Positions 1 to 14,900 of a stretch of DNA of 64,000 nucleotides are shown here, one piece after another. This stretch comes from Membranipora membranacea. Lineage: Eukaryota; Bryozoa; Gymnolaemata; Cheilostomatida; Membraniporidae. The position numbers and the translations under genes were made by a program. How positions within the stretch are numbered: the stretch's first letter is position 1; every line of letters begins with the position of its first letter. The notes below the pieces were generated by a model that made no database searches, had not been told where the DNA came from, and worked only from the letters and a program-made list of their open reading frames with translations. Where the stretch lies: positions 15,190,001 to 15,254,000 of the forward strand of contig OU612068.1 of assembly GCA_914767715.1 (NCBI GenBank), read 5' to 3'.

Positions 1-1769
1 GATCGGACAAGAATTGGCGAAGTTATAGCGAAAAACGTCGCTAAAACGGACGAAAGTGTTTATCTCACTGAGTTGAGCATCTTGGTGAAAAAAATGCGCA
101 TTTTGAAAAAACTTTCAAATTTCAAACTGAAACACTTATTCAGACTCAGCTTTTCGCTGCGAGTCTGATGGCGCAAATATCGGGACGATCGGACAAGAAT
201 TGGCGAATTTATAGCGAAAAACGTCGCTAAAACGGACGAAAGTGTTTATCTCACTGAGTTGAGCATCTTGGTGAAAAAAATGCGCATTTTGAAAAAACTT
301 TCAAATCGCAAACTGAAACACTTATTCAGACTCAGCTTTTCGCTGCGAGTCTGATGGCGCAAATATCGGGACGATCGGACAAGAATTGGCGAAGTTATAG
401 CGAAAAACGTCGCTAAAACGGACGAAAGTGTTTATCTCACTGAGTTGAGCATCTTGGTGAAAAAAATGCGCATTTTGAAAAAACTTTCAAATTTCAAACT
501 GAAACACTTATTCAGACCCATCTTTTCGCTGCGAGTCTAATGGCGCAAATATCGGGACGATCGGACAAGAATTAGCGAAGTTATAGCGAAAAACGTCGCT
601 AAAACGGACGAAAGTGTTTATCTCACTGAGTTGAGCATCTTGGTGAAAAAAATGCGCAATTTGAAAAAACTTTCAAATTTCAAACTGAAACACTTATTCA
701 GACTCAGCCTTTCGCTGCGAGTCTAATGGCGCAAATATCGGGACGATCGGACAAGAATTGGCGAAGTTATAGCGAAAAACGTCGCTAAAACGGACGAAAG
801 TGTTTATCTCACTGAGTTGAGCATCTTGGTGAAAAAAATGCGCATTCTAAAAAAACTTTCAAATTTCAAAATGAAACACTTATTCAGACTCAGCTTTTCG
901 CTGCGAGTCTAATGGCGCAAATATCGGGACGATCGGACAAGAATTGGCGAAGTTATAGCGAAAAACGTCGCTAAAACGGACGAAAGTGTTTATCTCACTG
1001 AGTTGAGCATATTGGTGAAAAAAATACGCATTTTGAAAAAACTTTCAAATTTCAAACTGAAACACTTATTCAGACTCAGCTTTTCGCTGCGAGTCTAATG
1101 GCGCAAATATCGGGACGATCGGACAAGAATTGGCGAAGTTATAGCGAAAAACGTCGCTAAAACGGACGAAAGTGTTTATCTCACTGAGTTGAGCATCTTG
1201 GTGAAAAAAATGCGCATTTTGAAAAAACTTTCAAATTTCAAACTGAAACACTTATTCAGACTCAGCTTTTCGCTGCGAGTCTAATGGCGCAAATATCGGG
1301 ACGATCGGACAAGAATTGGCGAAGTTATAGCGAAAAACGTCGCTAAAACGGACGAAAGTGTTTATCTCACTGAGTTGAGCATCTTGGTGAAAAAAATGCG
1401 CATTTTGAAAAAACTTTCAAATTTCAAACTGAAACACTTATTCAGACTCAGCTTTTCGCTGCGAGTCTAATGGCGCAAATATCGGGACGATCGGACAAGA
1501 ATTGGCGAAGTTATAGCGAAAAACGTCGCTAAAACGGACGAAAGTGTTTATCTCACTGAGTTGAGCATCTTGGTGAAAAAAATGCGCATTTTGAAAAAAC
1601 TTTCAAATTTCAAACTGAAACACTTATTCAGACTCAGCTTTTCGCTGCGAGTCTAATGGCGCAAATATCGGGACGATCGGACAAGAATTGGCGAAGTTAT
1701 AGCGAAAAACGTCGCTAAAACGGACGAAAGTGTTTATCTCACTGAGTTGAGCATCTTGGTGAAAAAAAT

Positions 1770-4700
1770 GCGCATTTTGGTAAAACTTTCACATTTCAAA
1801 CTGAAACACTTATTCAGACTCAGCTTTTCGCTGCGAGTCTAATGGCGCAAATATCGATTCGATCGGACAAGAATTGGCGAAGTTATAGCGAAAAACGTCG
1901 CTAAAACGGACGAAAGTGTTAATCTCACTGAGTTGAGCATCTTGGTGAAAAAAATTCGCATTTTGAAAAAACTTTCAAATTTCAAACTGAAACACTTATT
2001 CAGACTCAGCTTTTCGCTGCGAGTCTAATGGCGCAAGTATCGGGACGATCGGACAAGAATTAGCGAAGTTATAGCGAAAAACGTCGCTAAAACGGACGAA
2101 AGTGTTTATCTCACCGAGTTGAGCATCTTGGTGAAAAAAATGCGCATTTTGAAAAAACTTTCAAATTTCAAACTGAAACACTTATTCAGATTCAGCTTTT
2201 CGCTGCGAGTCTAATGGCGCAAATATCGGGACGATCGGACAAGAATTGGCGAAGTTATAGCGATAAACATCGCTAAAACGGACGAAAGTGTTTATCTCAC
2301 TGAGTTGAGCATCTTGGTGAAAAAAATGCGCATTTTGAAAAAACTTTCAAATCTCAAACTGAAACACTTATTCAGACTCAGGTTTTCTCTGCGAGTCTAA
2401 TGGCGCAAATATCGGGACGATCGGACAAGAATTGGCGAAGTTATAGCGAAAAACGTCGCTAAAACGGACGAAAGTGTTTATCTCACTGAGTTGAGCATCT
2501 TGGTGAAAAAAATGCGCATTTTGAAAAAACTTTCAAATTTCAAACTGAAACACTTATTCAGACCCAGCTTATCGCTGCGAGTCTAATGGCGCAAATATCG
2601 GGACGATCGGACAAGAATTGGCGAAGTTATAGTGAAAAACGTCGCTAAAACGGACGAAAGTGTTTATCTCACTGAGTTGAGTGAGCATCTTGGTGAAAAA
2701 AATGCGCATTTTGAAAAAACTTTCAAATTTCAAACTGAAACACTTATTCAGATTCAGCTTTTCGCTGCGAGTCTAATGGCGCAAATATCACGACGATCGG
2801 ACAAGAATTGGCGAAGTTATAGCGAAAAACGTCGCTAAAACGGACGAAAGTGTTTATCTCACTGAGTTGAGCATCTTGGTGAAAAAAATGCGCATTTTGA
2901 AAAAACTTTCAAATTTCAAACTGAAACACTTATTCAGACTCAGCTTTTCGCTGCGAGTCTAATGGCGCAAATATCGGGACAATCGGACAAGAATTGGCGA
3001 AGTTATAGCGAAAAACGTCGCTAAAACGGACGAAAGTGTTTATCTCACTGAGTTGAGCATCTTGGTGAAAAAAATGCGCATTTTGAAAAAACTTTCAAAT
3101 TTCAAACTGAAACACTTATTCAGACCCAGCTTTTCGCTGCGAGTCTAATGGCGCAAATATCGGGACGATCGGACAAGAATTGGCGAAGTTATTGCGAAAA
3201 ACGTCGCTAAAACGGACGAAAGTGTTTATCTCACTGAGTTGAGCATCTTTGTGAAAAAAATGCGCTTATTGAAAAAACTTTCAAATTTCAAACTGAAACA
3301 CTTATTCAGACTCAGCTTTTCGCTGCGAGTCTTATGGCGCAAATATCGGGACGATCGGACAAGAATTGGCGAAGTTATAGCGAAAAACGTCGCTAAAACG
3401 GACGAAAGTGTTTATCTCACTGAGTTGAGCATTTTGGTGAAAAAAATGCGCATTTTGAAAAAACTTTCAAATTTCAAACTGAAACACTTATGCAGACTCA
3501 GCTTTTCGCTGCGAGTCTAATGGCGCAAATATCGGGACGATCGGACAAGAATTGGCGAAGTTATAGCGAAAAACGTCGCTAAAACGGACGAAAGTGTTTA
3601 TCTCACTGAGTTGAGCATCTTGGTGAAAAAAATGCGCATTTTGAAAAAACTTTCAAATTTCAAACTGAAACACTTATTCAGACTCAGCTTTTCGCTGCGA
3701 GTCTTATGGCGCAAATATCGGGACGATCGGACAAGAATTGGCGAAGTTATAGTGAAAAACGTCGCTAAAACGGACGAAAGTGTTTATCTCACTGAGTTGA
3801 GCATCTTGGTGAAAAAAATGCGCATTTTGAAAAAACTTTCAAATTTCAAACTGAAACACTTATTCAGACCCAGCTTATCGCTGCGAGTCTAATGGCGCAA
3901 ATATCGGGACGATCGGACAAGAATTGGCGAAGTTATAGTGAAAAACGTCGCTAAAACGGACGAAAGTGTTTATCTCACTGAGTTGAGTGAGCATCTTGGT
4001 GAGAAAAATGCGCATTCTAAAAAAACTTTCAAATTTTAAACTGAAACACTTATTCGGATTCAGCTTTTCGCTGCGAGTCTAATGGCGCAAATATCGGGAC
4101 GATCGGACAAGAATTGGCGAAGTTATAGCGAAAAACGTCGCTAAAACGGACGAAAGTGTTTATCTCACTGAGTTGAGCATCTTGGTGAAAAAAATGCGCA
4201 TTTTGAAAAAACTTTCAAATTTCAAACTGAAACACTTATTCAGACTCAGCTTTTCGCTGCGAGTCTAATGGCGCAAATATCGGGACGATCGGACGAGAAT
4301 TGGCGAAGTTATAGCGAAAAACGTCGCTAAAACGGACGAAAGTGTTTATCTTACTGAGTTGAGCATCTTGGTGAAAAAATTGCGCAGTTTGAAAAAACTT
4401 TCAAATTTCAAACTGAAACACTTATTCAGACTCAGCTTTTCGCTGCGAGTCTTATGGCGCAAATATCGGGACGATCGGACAAGAATTGGCGAAGTTATAG
4501 CGAAAAACGTCGCTAAAACGGACGAAAGTGTTTATCTCACTGAGTTGAGCATCTTGGTGAAAAAAATGCGCATATTGAAAAAACTTTCAAATTTCAAACT
4601 GAAACACTTATTCAGACTCAGCTTTTCGCTGCGAGTCTTATGGCGCAAATATCGGGACGATGGGACAAGAATTGGCGAAGTTATAGCGAAAAACGTCGCT

Positions 4701-7700
4701 AAAACGGACGAAAGTGTTTATCTCACTGAGTTGAGCATCTTGGTGAAAAAAAATGCGCATATTGAAAAAACTTTCAAATTTCAAACTGAAACACTTATTC
4801 AGACTCAGCTTTTCGCTGCGAGTCTAATGGCGCAAATATCGGGACGATCGGACAAGAATTGGCGAAGTTATAGCGAAAAACGTCGCTAAAACGGACGAAA
4901 GTGTTTATCTCACTGAGTTGAGCATCTTGGTGAAAAAAATGCGCATTTTGAAAAAACTTTCAAATTTCAAACTGAAACACTTATTCAGACTCAGCTTTTC
5001 GCTGCGAGTCTGATGGCGCAAATATCGGGACGATCGGACAAGAATTGGCGAATTTATAGCGAAAAACGTCGCTAAAACGGACGAAAGTGTTTATCTCACT
5101 GAGTTGAGCATCTTGGTGAAAAAAATGCGCATTTTGAAAAAACTTTCAAATCTCAAACTGAAACACTTATTCAGACTCAGCTTTTCGCTGCGAGTCTGAT
5201 GGCGCAAATATCGGGACGATCGGACAAGAATTGGCGAAGTTATAGCGAAAAACGTCGCTAAAACGGACGAAAGTGTTTATCTCACTGAGTTGAGCATCTT
5301 AGTGAAAAAAATGCGCATTTTGAAAAAACTTTCAAATTTCAAACTGAAACACTTATTCAGACCCAGCTTATCGCTGCGAGTCTAATGGCGCAAATATCGG
5401 GACGATCGGACAAGAATTGGCGAAGTTATAGTGAAAAACGTCGCTAAAACGGACGAAAGTGTTTATCTCACTGAGTTGAGTGAGCATCTTGGTGAAAAAA
5501 ATGCGCATTCTAAAAAAACTTTTAAATTTTAAACTGAAACACTTATTCAGATTCAGCTTTTCGCTGCGAGTCTAATGGCGCAAATATCGGGACGATCGGA
5601 CAAGAATTGGCGAAGTTATTGCGAAAAACGTCGCTAAAAACGGACGAAAGTGTTTATCTCACTGAGTTGAGCATCTTGGTGAAAAAAATGCGCATTTTGA
5701 AAAAACTTTCAAATTTCAAACTGAAACACTTATTCAGACTCAGCTTTTCGCTGCGAGTCTAATGGCGCAAATATCGGGACGATCGGACGAGAATTGGCGA
5801 AGTTATAGCGAAAAACGTCGCTAAAACGGACGAAAGTGTTTATCTTACTGAGTTGAGCATCTTGGTGAAAAAATTGCGCATTTTGAAAAAACTTTCAAAT
5901 TTCAAACTGAAACACTTATTCAGACTCAGCTTTTCGCTGCGAGTCTAATGGCGCAAATATCGGGACGATCGGACAAGAATTGGCGAAGTTATAGCGAAAA
6001 ACGTCGCTAAAACGGACGAAAGTGTTTATCTCACTGAGTTGAGCATCTTGGTGAAAAAAATTCGCATTTTGAAAAAACTTTCAAATTTCAAACTGAAACA
6101 CTTATTCAGACTCAGCTTTTCGCTGCGAGTCTAATGGCGCAAATATCGGGACGATCGGACAAGAATTGGCGAAGTTATAGCGAAAAACGTCGCTAAAACG
6201 GACGAAAGTGTTTATCTCACTGAGTTGAGCATCTTGGTGAAAAAAATGCGCATTTTGGTAACACTTTCACATTTAAAACTGAAACACTTATTCAGACTCA
6301 GCTTTTCGCTGCGAGTCTAATGGCGCAAATATCGATTCGATCGGACAAGAATTGGCGAAGTTATAGCGAAAAACGTCGCTAAAACGGACGAAAGTGTTAA
6401 TCTCACTGAGTTGAGCATCTTGGTGAAAAAAATTCGCATTTTGAAAAAACTTTCAAATTTCAAACTGAAACACTTATTCAGACTCAGCTTTTCGCTGCGA
6501 GTCTAATGGCGCAAGTATCGGGACGATCGGACAAGAATTAGCGAAGTTATAGCGAAAAACGTCGCTAAAACGGACGAAAGTGTTTATCTCACCGAGTTGA
6601 GCATCTTGGTGAAAAAAATGCGCATTTTGAAAAAACTTTCAAATTTCAAACTGAAACACTTATTCAGATTCAGCTTTTCGCTGCGAGTCTAATGGCGCAA
6701 ATATCGGGACGATCGGACAAGAATTGGCGAAGTTATAGCGATAAACGTCGCTAAAACGGACGAAAGTGTTTATCTCACTGAGTTGAGCATCTTGGTGAAA
6801 AAAATGCGCATTTTGAAAAAACTTTCAAATCTCAAACTGAAACACTTATTCAGACTCAGGTTTTCTCTGCGAGTCTAATGGCGCAAATATCGGGACGATC
6901 GGACAAGAATTGGCGAAGTTATAGCGAAAAACGTCGCTAAAACGGACGAAAGTGTTTATCTCACTGAGTTGAGCATCTTGGTGAAAAAAATGCGCATTTT
7001 GAAAAAACTTTCAAATTTCAAACTGAAACACTTATTCAGACCCAGCTTATCGCTGCGAGTCTAATGGCGCAAATATCGGGACGATCGGACAAGAATTGGC
7101 GAAGTTATAGTGAAAAACGTCGCTAAAACGGACGAAAGTGTTTATCTCACTGAGTTGAGTGAGCATCTTGGTGAAAAAAATGCGCATTTTGAAAAAACTT
7201 TCAAATTTCAAACTGAAACACTTATTCAGATTCAGCTTTTCGCTGCGAGTCTAATGGCGCAAATATCACGACGATCGGACAAGAATTGGCGAAGTTATAG
7301 CGAAAAACGTCGCTAAAACGGACGAAAGTGTTTATCTCACTGAGTTGAGCATCTTGGTGAAAAAAATGCGCATTTTGAAAAAACTTTCAAATTTCAAACT
7401 GAAACACTTATTCAGACTCAGCTTTTCGCTGCGAGTCTAATGGCGCAAATATCGGGACAATCGGACAAGAATTGGCGAAGTTATAGCGAAAAACGTCGCT
7501 AAAACGGACGAAAGTGTTTATCTCACTGAGTTGAGCATCTTGGTGAAAAAAATGCGCATTTTGAAAAAAACTTTCAAATTTCAAACTGAAAACACTTATT
7601 CAGACCCAGCTTTTCGCTGCGAGTCTAATGGCGCAAATATCGGGACGATCGGACAAGAATTGGCGAAGTTATAGCGAAAAACGTCGCTAAAACGGACGAA

Positions 7701-10700
7701 AAGTGTTTATCTCACTGAGTTGAGCATCTTGGTGAAAAAAATGCGCAATTTGAAAAAACTTTCAAATTTCAAACTGAAACACTTATTCAGACTCAGCCTT
7801 TCGCTGCGAGTCTAATGGCGCAAATATCGGGACGATCGGACAAGAATTGGCGAAGTTATAGCGAAAAACGTCGCTAAAACGGACGAAAGTGTTTATCTCA
7901 CTGAGTTGAGCATCTTGGTGAAAAAAATGCGCATTTTGAAAAAACTTTCAAATTTCAAACTGAAATACTTATTCAGACTCAGCTTTTCGCTGCGAGTCTA
8001 ATGGCGCAAATATCGGGACGATCGGACAAGAATTGGCGAAGTTATAGCGAAAAAACGTCGCTAAAACGGACGAAAGTGTTTATCTCACTGAGTTGAGCAT
8101 CTTGGTGAAAACAATGCGCATTTTGAAAAAACTTTCAAATTTCAAACTGAAACACTTATTCAGATTCAGCTTTTCGCTGCGAGTCTAATGGCGCAAATAT
8201 CGGGACGATCGGACGAGAATTGGCGAAGTTATAGCGAAAAACGTCGCTAAAACGGACGAAAGTGTTTATCTTACTGAGTTGAGCATCTTGGTGAAAAAAT
8301 TGCGCATTTTGAAAAAACTTTCAAATTTCAAACTGAAACACTTATTCAGACTCAGCTTTTCGCTGCAAGTCTTATGGCGCAAATATCGGGACGATCGGAC
8401 AAGAATTGGCGAAGTTATAGCGAAAAACGTCGCTAAAACGGACGAAAGTGTTTATCTCACTGAGTTGAGCATCTTGGTGAAAAAAATGCGCTTATTGAAA
8501 AAACTTTCAAATTTCAAACTGAAACACTTATTCAGACTCAGCTTTTCGCTGCGAGTCTTATGGCGCAAATATCGGGACGATCGGACAAGAATTGGCGAAG
8601 TTATAGCGAAAAACGTCGCTAAAACGGACGAAAGTGTTTATCTCACTGAGTTGAGCATTTTGGTGAAAAAAATGCGCATTTTGAAAAAACTTTCAAATTT
8701 CAAACTGAAACACTTATGCAGACTCAGCTTTTCGCTGCGAGTCTAATGGCGCAAATATCGGGACGATCGGACAAGAATTGGCGAAGTTATAGCGAAAAAC
8801 GTCGCTAAAACGGACGAAAGTGTTTATCTCACTGAGTTGAGCATCTTGGTGAATAAAATGCGCATTTTGAAAAAACTTTCAAATTTCAAACTGAAACACT
8901 TATTCAGACTCAGCTTTTCGCTGCGAGTCTTATGGCGCAAATATCGGGACGATCGGACAAGAATTGGCGAAGTTATAGTGAAAAACGTCGCTAAAACGGA
9001 CGAAAGTGTTTATCTCACTGAGTTGAGCATCTTGGTGAAAAAAATGCGCATTTTGAAAAAACTTTCAAATTTCAAACTGAAACACTTATTCAGACCCAGC
9101 TTATCGCTGCGAGTCTAATGGCGCAAATATCGGGACGATCGGACAAGAATTGGCGAAGTTATAGTGAAAAACGTCGCTAATACGGACGAAAGTGTTTATC
9201 TCACTGAGTTGAGTGAGCATCTTGGTGAAAAAAATGCGCATTCTAAAAAAACTTTCAAATTTTAAACTGAAACACTTATTCGGATTCAGCTTTTCGCTGC
9301 GAGTCTAATGGCGCAAATATCGGGACGATCGGACAAGAATTGGCGAAGTTATAGCGAAAAACGTCGCTAAAACGGACGAAAGTGTTTATCTCACTGAGTT
9401 GAGCATCTTGGTGAAAAAAATGCGCATTTTGAAAAAACTTTCAAATTTCAAACTGAAACACTTATTCAGACTCAGCTTTTCGCTGCGAGTCTAATGGCGC
9501 AAATATCGGGACGATCGGACGAGAATTGGCGAAGTTATAGCGAAAAACGTCGCTAAAACGGACGAAAGTGTTTATCTTACTGAGTTGAGCATCTTGGTGA
9601 AAAAATTGCGCAGTTTGAAAAAACTTTCAAATTTCAAACTGAAACACTTATTCAGACTCAGCTTTTCGCTGCGAGTCTTATGGCGCAAATATCGGGACGA
9701 TCGGACAAGAATTGGCGAAGTTATAGCGAAAAACGTCGCTAAAACGGACGAAAGTGTTTATCTCACTGAGTTGAGCATCTTGGTGAAAAAAATGCGCATA
9801 TTGAAAAAACTTTCAAATTTCAAACTGAAACACTTATTCAGACTCAGCTTTTCGCTGCGAGTCTTATGGCGCAAATATCGGGACGATCGGACAAGAATTG
9901 GCGAAGTTTATAGCGAAAAACGTCGCTAAAACGGACGAAAGTGTTTATCTCACTGAGTTGAGCATCTTGGTGAAAAAAATGCGCATATTGAAAAAACTTT
10001 CAAATTTCAAACTGAAACACTTATTCAGACTCAGCTTTTCGCTGCGAGTCTAATGGCGCAAATATCGGGACGATCGGACAAGAATTGGCGAAGTTATAGC
10101 GAAAAACGTCGCTAAAACGGACGAAAGTGTTTATCTCACTGAGTTGAGCATCTTGGTGAAAAAAATGCGCATTTTGAAAAAACTTTCAAATTTCAAACTG
10201 AAACACTTATTCAGACTCAGCTTTTCGCTGCGAGTCTGATGGCGCAAATATCGGGACGATCGGACAAGAATTGGCGAATTTATAGCGAAAAACGTCGCTA
10301 AAACGGACGAAAGTGTTTATCTCACTGAGTTGAGCATCTTGGTGAAAAAAATGCGCATTTTGAAAAAACTTTCAAATCTCAAACTGAAACACTTATTCAG
10401 ACTCAGCTTTTCGCTGCGAGTCTGATGGCGCAAATATCGGGACGATCGGACAAGAATTGGCGAAGTTATAGCGAAAAACGTCGCTAAAACGGACGAAAGT
10501 GTTTATCTCACTGAGTTGAGCATCTTGGTGAAAAAAATGCGCATTTTGAAAAAACTTTCAAATTTCAAACTGAAACACTTATTCAGACCCAGCTTATCGC
10601 TGCGAGTCTAATGGCGCAAATATCGGGACGATCGGACAAGAATTGGCGAAGTTATAGTGAAAAACGTCGCTAAAACGGACGAAAGTGTTTATCTCACTGA

Positions 10701-11900
10701 GTTGAGTGAGCATCTTGGTGAAAAAAATGCGCATTCTAAAAAAACTTTTAAATTTTAAACTGAAACACTTATTCAGATTCAGCTTTTCGCTGCGAGTCTA
10801 ATGGCGCAAATATCGGGACGATCGGACAAGAATTGGCGAAGTTATAGCGAAAAACGTCGCTAAAACGGACGAAAGTGTTTATCTCACTGAGTTGAGCATC
10901 TTGGTGAAAAAAATGCGCATTTTGAAAAAACTTTCAAATTTCAAACTGAAACACTTATTCAGACTCAGCTTTTCGCTGCGAGTCTAATGGCGCAAATATC
11001 GGGACGATCGGACGAGAATTGGCGAAGTTATAGCGAAAAACGTCGCTAAAACGGACGAAAGTGTTTATCTTACTGAGTTGAGCATCTTGGTGAAAAAATT
11101 GCGCATTTTGAAAAAACTTTCAAATTTCAAACTGAAACACTTATTCAGACTCAGCTTTTCGCTGCGAGTCTAATGGCGCAAATATCGGGACGATCGGACA
11201 AGAATTGGCGAAGTTATAGCGAAAAACGTCGCTAAAACGGACGAAAGTGTTTATCTCACTGAGTTGAGCATCTTGGTGAAAAAAATTCGCATTTTGAAAA
11301 AACTTTCAAATTTCAAACTGAAACACTTATTCAGACTCAGCTTTTCGCTGCGAGTCTAATGGCGCAAATATCGGGACGATCGGACAAGAATTAGCGAAGT
11401 TATAGCGAAAAACGTCGCTAAAACGGACGAAAGTGTTTATCTCACCGAGTTGAGCATCTTGGTGAAAAAAATGCGCATTTTGAAAAAACTTTCAAATTTC
11501 AAACTGAAACACTTATTCAGACTCAGCTTTTCGCTGCGAGTCTAATGGTGCAAATATCGGGACGATCGGACAAGAATTGGCGAAGTTATAGTGAAAAACG
11601 TCGCTAAAACGGACGAAAGTGTTTATCTCACTGAGTTGAGTGAGCATCTTGGTGAAAAAAATGCGCATTTTGATAAAACTTTCAAATTTCAAACTGAAAC
11701 ACTTATTCAGATTCAGCTTTTCGCTGCGAGTCTAATGGCGCAAATATCACGACGATCGGACAAGAATTGGCGAAGTTATAGCGAAAAACGTCGCTAAAAC
11801 GGACGAAAGTGTTAATCTCACTGAGTTGAGCATCTTGGTGAAAAAAATGCGCATTTTGAAAAAACTTTCCAATTTCAAACTGAAACACTTATTCAGACTC
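1770..11900. repeat. Higher-order satellite repeat, multi-monomer blocks at ~4.48 and ~5.23 kb
   Basis: Groups of monomers with the same private variants recur at long range. The variant at about 1776 (TTTTGGTAAAACTTTCACA) returns at about 6254. The CACGACGATCGG unit near 2788 returns near 7266 and 11748. Other markers, such as GACGAGAATTGG with TATCTTACTG at 5786, return at 11011. Offsets cluster at about 4478-4481 bp (24 monomers plus small insertions) and 5225-5226 bp (28 monomers). The difference is a four-monomer segment absent from the first copy. This is a hierarchical satellite produced by unequal exchange or segmental amplification. Block edges are approximate. Confidence 0.8.
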
Positions 11901-11949
11901 AGCTTTTCGCTGCGAGTCTAATGGCGCAAATATCGGGACAATCGGACAA

Positions 11950-14900
11950 GAATTGGCGAAGTTATAGCGAAAAACGTCGCTAAAACGGACGAAAGTGTTT
12001 ATCTCACTGAGTTGAGCATCTTGGTGAAAAAAATGCGCATTTTGAAAAAACTTTCAAATTTCAAACTGAAACACTTATTCAGACCCAGCTTTTCGCTGCG
12101 AGTCTAATGGCGCAAATATCGGGACGATCGGACAAGAATTGGCGAAGTTATAGCGAAAAACGTCGCTAAAACGGACGAAAGTGTTTATCTCACTGAGTTG
12201 AGCATCTTGGTGAAAAAAATGCGCAATTTGAAAAAACTTTCAAATTTCAAACTGAAACACTTATTCAGACTCAGCCTTTCGCTGCGAGTCTAATGGCGCA
12301 AATATCGGGACGATCGGACAAGAATTGGCGAAGTTATAGCGAAAAACGTCGCTAAAACGGACGAAAGTGTTTATCTCACTGAGTTGAGCATCTTGGTGAA
12401 AAAAATGCGCATTTTGAAAAAACTTTCAAATTTCAAACTGAAATACTTATTCAGACTCAGCTTTTCGCTGCGAGTCTAATGGCGCAAATATCGGGACGAT
12501 CGGACAAGAATTGGCGAAGTTATAGCGAAAAACGTCGCTAAAACGGACGAAAGTGTTTATCTCACTGAGTTGAGCATCTTGGTGAAAACAATGCGCATTT
12601 TGAAAAAACTTTCAAATTTCAAACTGAAACACTTATTCAGATTCAGCTTTTCGCTGCGAGTCTAATGGCGCAAATATCGGGACGATCGGACGAGAATTGG
12701 CGAAGTTATAGCGAAAAACGTCGCTAAAACGGACGAAAGTGTTTATCTTACTGAGTTGAGCATCTTGGTGAAAAAATTGCGCATTTTGAAAAAACTTTCA
12801 AATTTCAAACTGAAACACTTATTCAGACTCAGCTTTTCGCTGCGAGTCTTATGGCGCAAATATCGGGACGATCGGACAAGAATTGGCGAAGTTATAGCGA
12901 ACAACGTCGCTAAAACGGACGAAAGTGTTTATCTCACTGAGTTGAGCATCTTGGTGAAAAAAATGCGCATATTGAAAAAACTTTCAAATTTCAAACTGAA
13001 ACACTTATTCAGACTCAGCTTTTCGCTGCGAGTCTTATGGCGCAAATATCGGGACGATCGGACAAGAATTGGCGAAGTTATAGCGAAAAACGTCGCTAAA
13101 ACGGACGAAAAAGTTTATCTCACTGAGTTGAGCATCTTGGTGAAAAAAATGCGCATATTGAAAAAACTTTCAAATTTCAAACTGAAACACTTATTCAGAC
13201 TCAGCTTTTCGCTGCGAGTCTTATGGCGCAAATATCGGGACGATCGGACAAGAATTGGCGAAGTTATAGCGAAAAACGTCGCTAAAACGGACGAAAGTGT
13301 TTATCTCACTGAGTTGAGCATTTTGGTGAAAAAAATGCGCATTTTGAAAAAACTTTCAAATTTCAAACTGAAACACTTATGCAGACTCAGCTTTTCGCTG
13401 CGAGTCTAATGGCGCAAATATCGGGACGATCGGACAAGAATTGGCGAAGTTATAGCGAAAAACGTCGCTAAAACGGACGAAAGTGTTTATCTCACTGAGT
13501 TGAGCATCTTGGTGAAAAAAATGCGCATTTTGAAAAAACTTTCAAATTTCAAACTGAAACACTTATTCAGACTCAGCTTTTCGCTGCGAGTCTTATGGCG
13601 CAAATATCGGGACGATCGGACAAGAATTGGCGAAGTTATAGCGAAAAACGTCGCTAAAACGGACGAAAGTGTTTATCTCACTGAGTTGGGCATCTTGGTG
13701 AAAAAAATGCGCATTTTGAAAAAACTTTCAAATTTCAAACTGAAACACTTATTCAGACTCAGCTTTTCGCTGCGAGTCTAATGGCGCAAATATCGGGACG
13801 ATCGGACAAGAATTGGCGAAGTTATAGCGAAAAACGTCGCTAAAACGGACGAAAGTGTTTATCTCACTGAGTTGAGCATCTTGGTGAAAAAAATGCGCAT
13901 TTTGAAAAAACTTTCAAATTTCAAACTGAAACACTTATTCAGACCCAGCTTTTCGCTGCGAGTCTAATGGCGCAAATATCGGGACGATCGGACAAGAATT
14001 GGCGAAGTTATAGCGAAAAACGTCGCTAAAACGGACGAAAGTGTTTATCTCACTGAGTTGAGCATCTTGGTGAAAAAAATGCGCAATTTGAAAAAACTTT
14101 CAAATTTCAAACTGAAACACTTATTCAGACTCAGCCTTTCGCTGCGAGTCTAATGGCGCAAATATCGGGACGATCGGACAAGAATTGGCGAAGTTATAGC
14201 GAAAAACGTCGCTAAAACGGACGAAAGTGTTTATCTCACTGAGTTGAGCATCTTGGTGAAAAAAATGCGCATTTTGAAAAAACTTTCAAATTTCAAACTG
14301 AAATACTTATTCAGACTCAGCTTTTCGCTGCGAGTCTAATGGCGCAAATATCGGGACGATCGGACAAGAATTGGCGAAGTTATAGCGAAAAACGTCGCTA
14401 AAACGGACGAAAGTGTTTATCTCACTGAGTTGAGCATCTTGGTGAAAACAATGCGCATTTTGAAAAAACTTTCAAATTTCAAACTGAAACACTTATTCAG
14501 ATTCAGCTTTTCGCTGCGAGTCTAATGGCGCAAATATCGGGACGATCGGACGAGAATTGGCGAAGTTATAGCGAAAAACGTCGCTAAAACGGACGAAAGT
14601 GTTTATCTTACTGAGTTGAGCATCTTGGTGAAAAAATTGCGCATTTTGAAAAAACTTTCAAATTTCAAACTGAAACACTTATTCAGACTCAGCTTTTCGC
14701 TGCGAGTCTTATGGCGCAAATATCGGGACGATCGGACAAGAATTGGCGAAGTTATAGCGAACAACGTCGCTAAAACGGACGAAAGTGTTTATCTCACTGT
14801 GTTGAGCATCTTGGTGAAAAAAATGCGCATATTGAAAAAACTTTCAAATTTCAAACTGAAACACTTATTCAGACTCAGCTTTTCGCTGCGAGTCTTATGG

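Noticed and set aside
4359-4889. Open frames of 93-217 codons in the satellite (e.g. 4359-4889, 8279-8746, 12756-13409, 14616-15269)
   Set aside because: They are read-through of the 62-codon satellite unit, start at TTG rather than ATG, and vanish in most units. Not genes.
11703-11888. Minus-strand 61-codon frames in the satellite (11703, 15795, 18222)
   Set aside because: Identical fortuitous frames of the same repeat unit, created by a single CACGACG variant.
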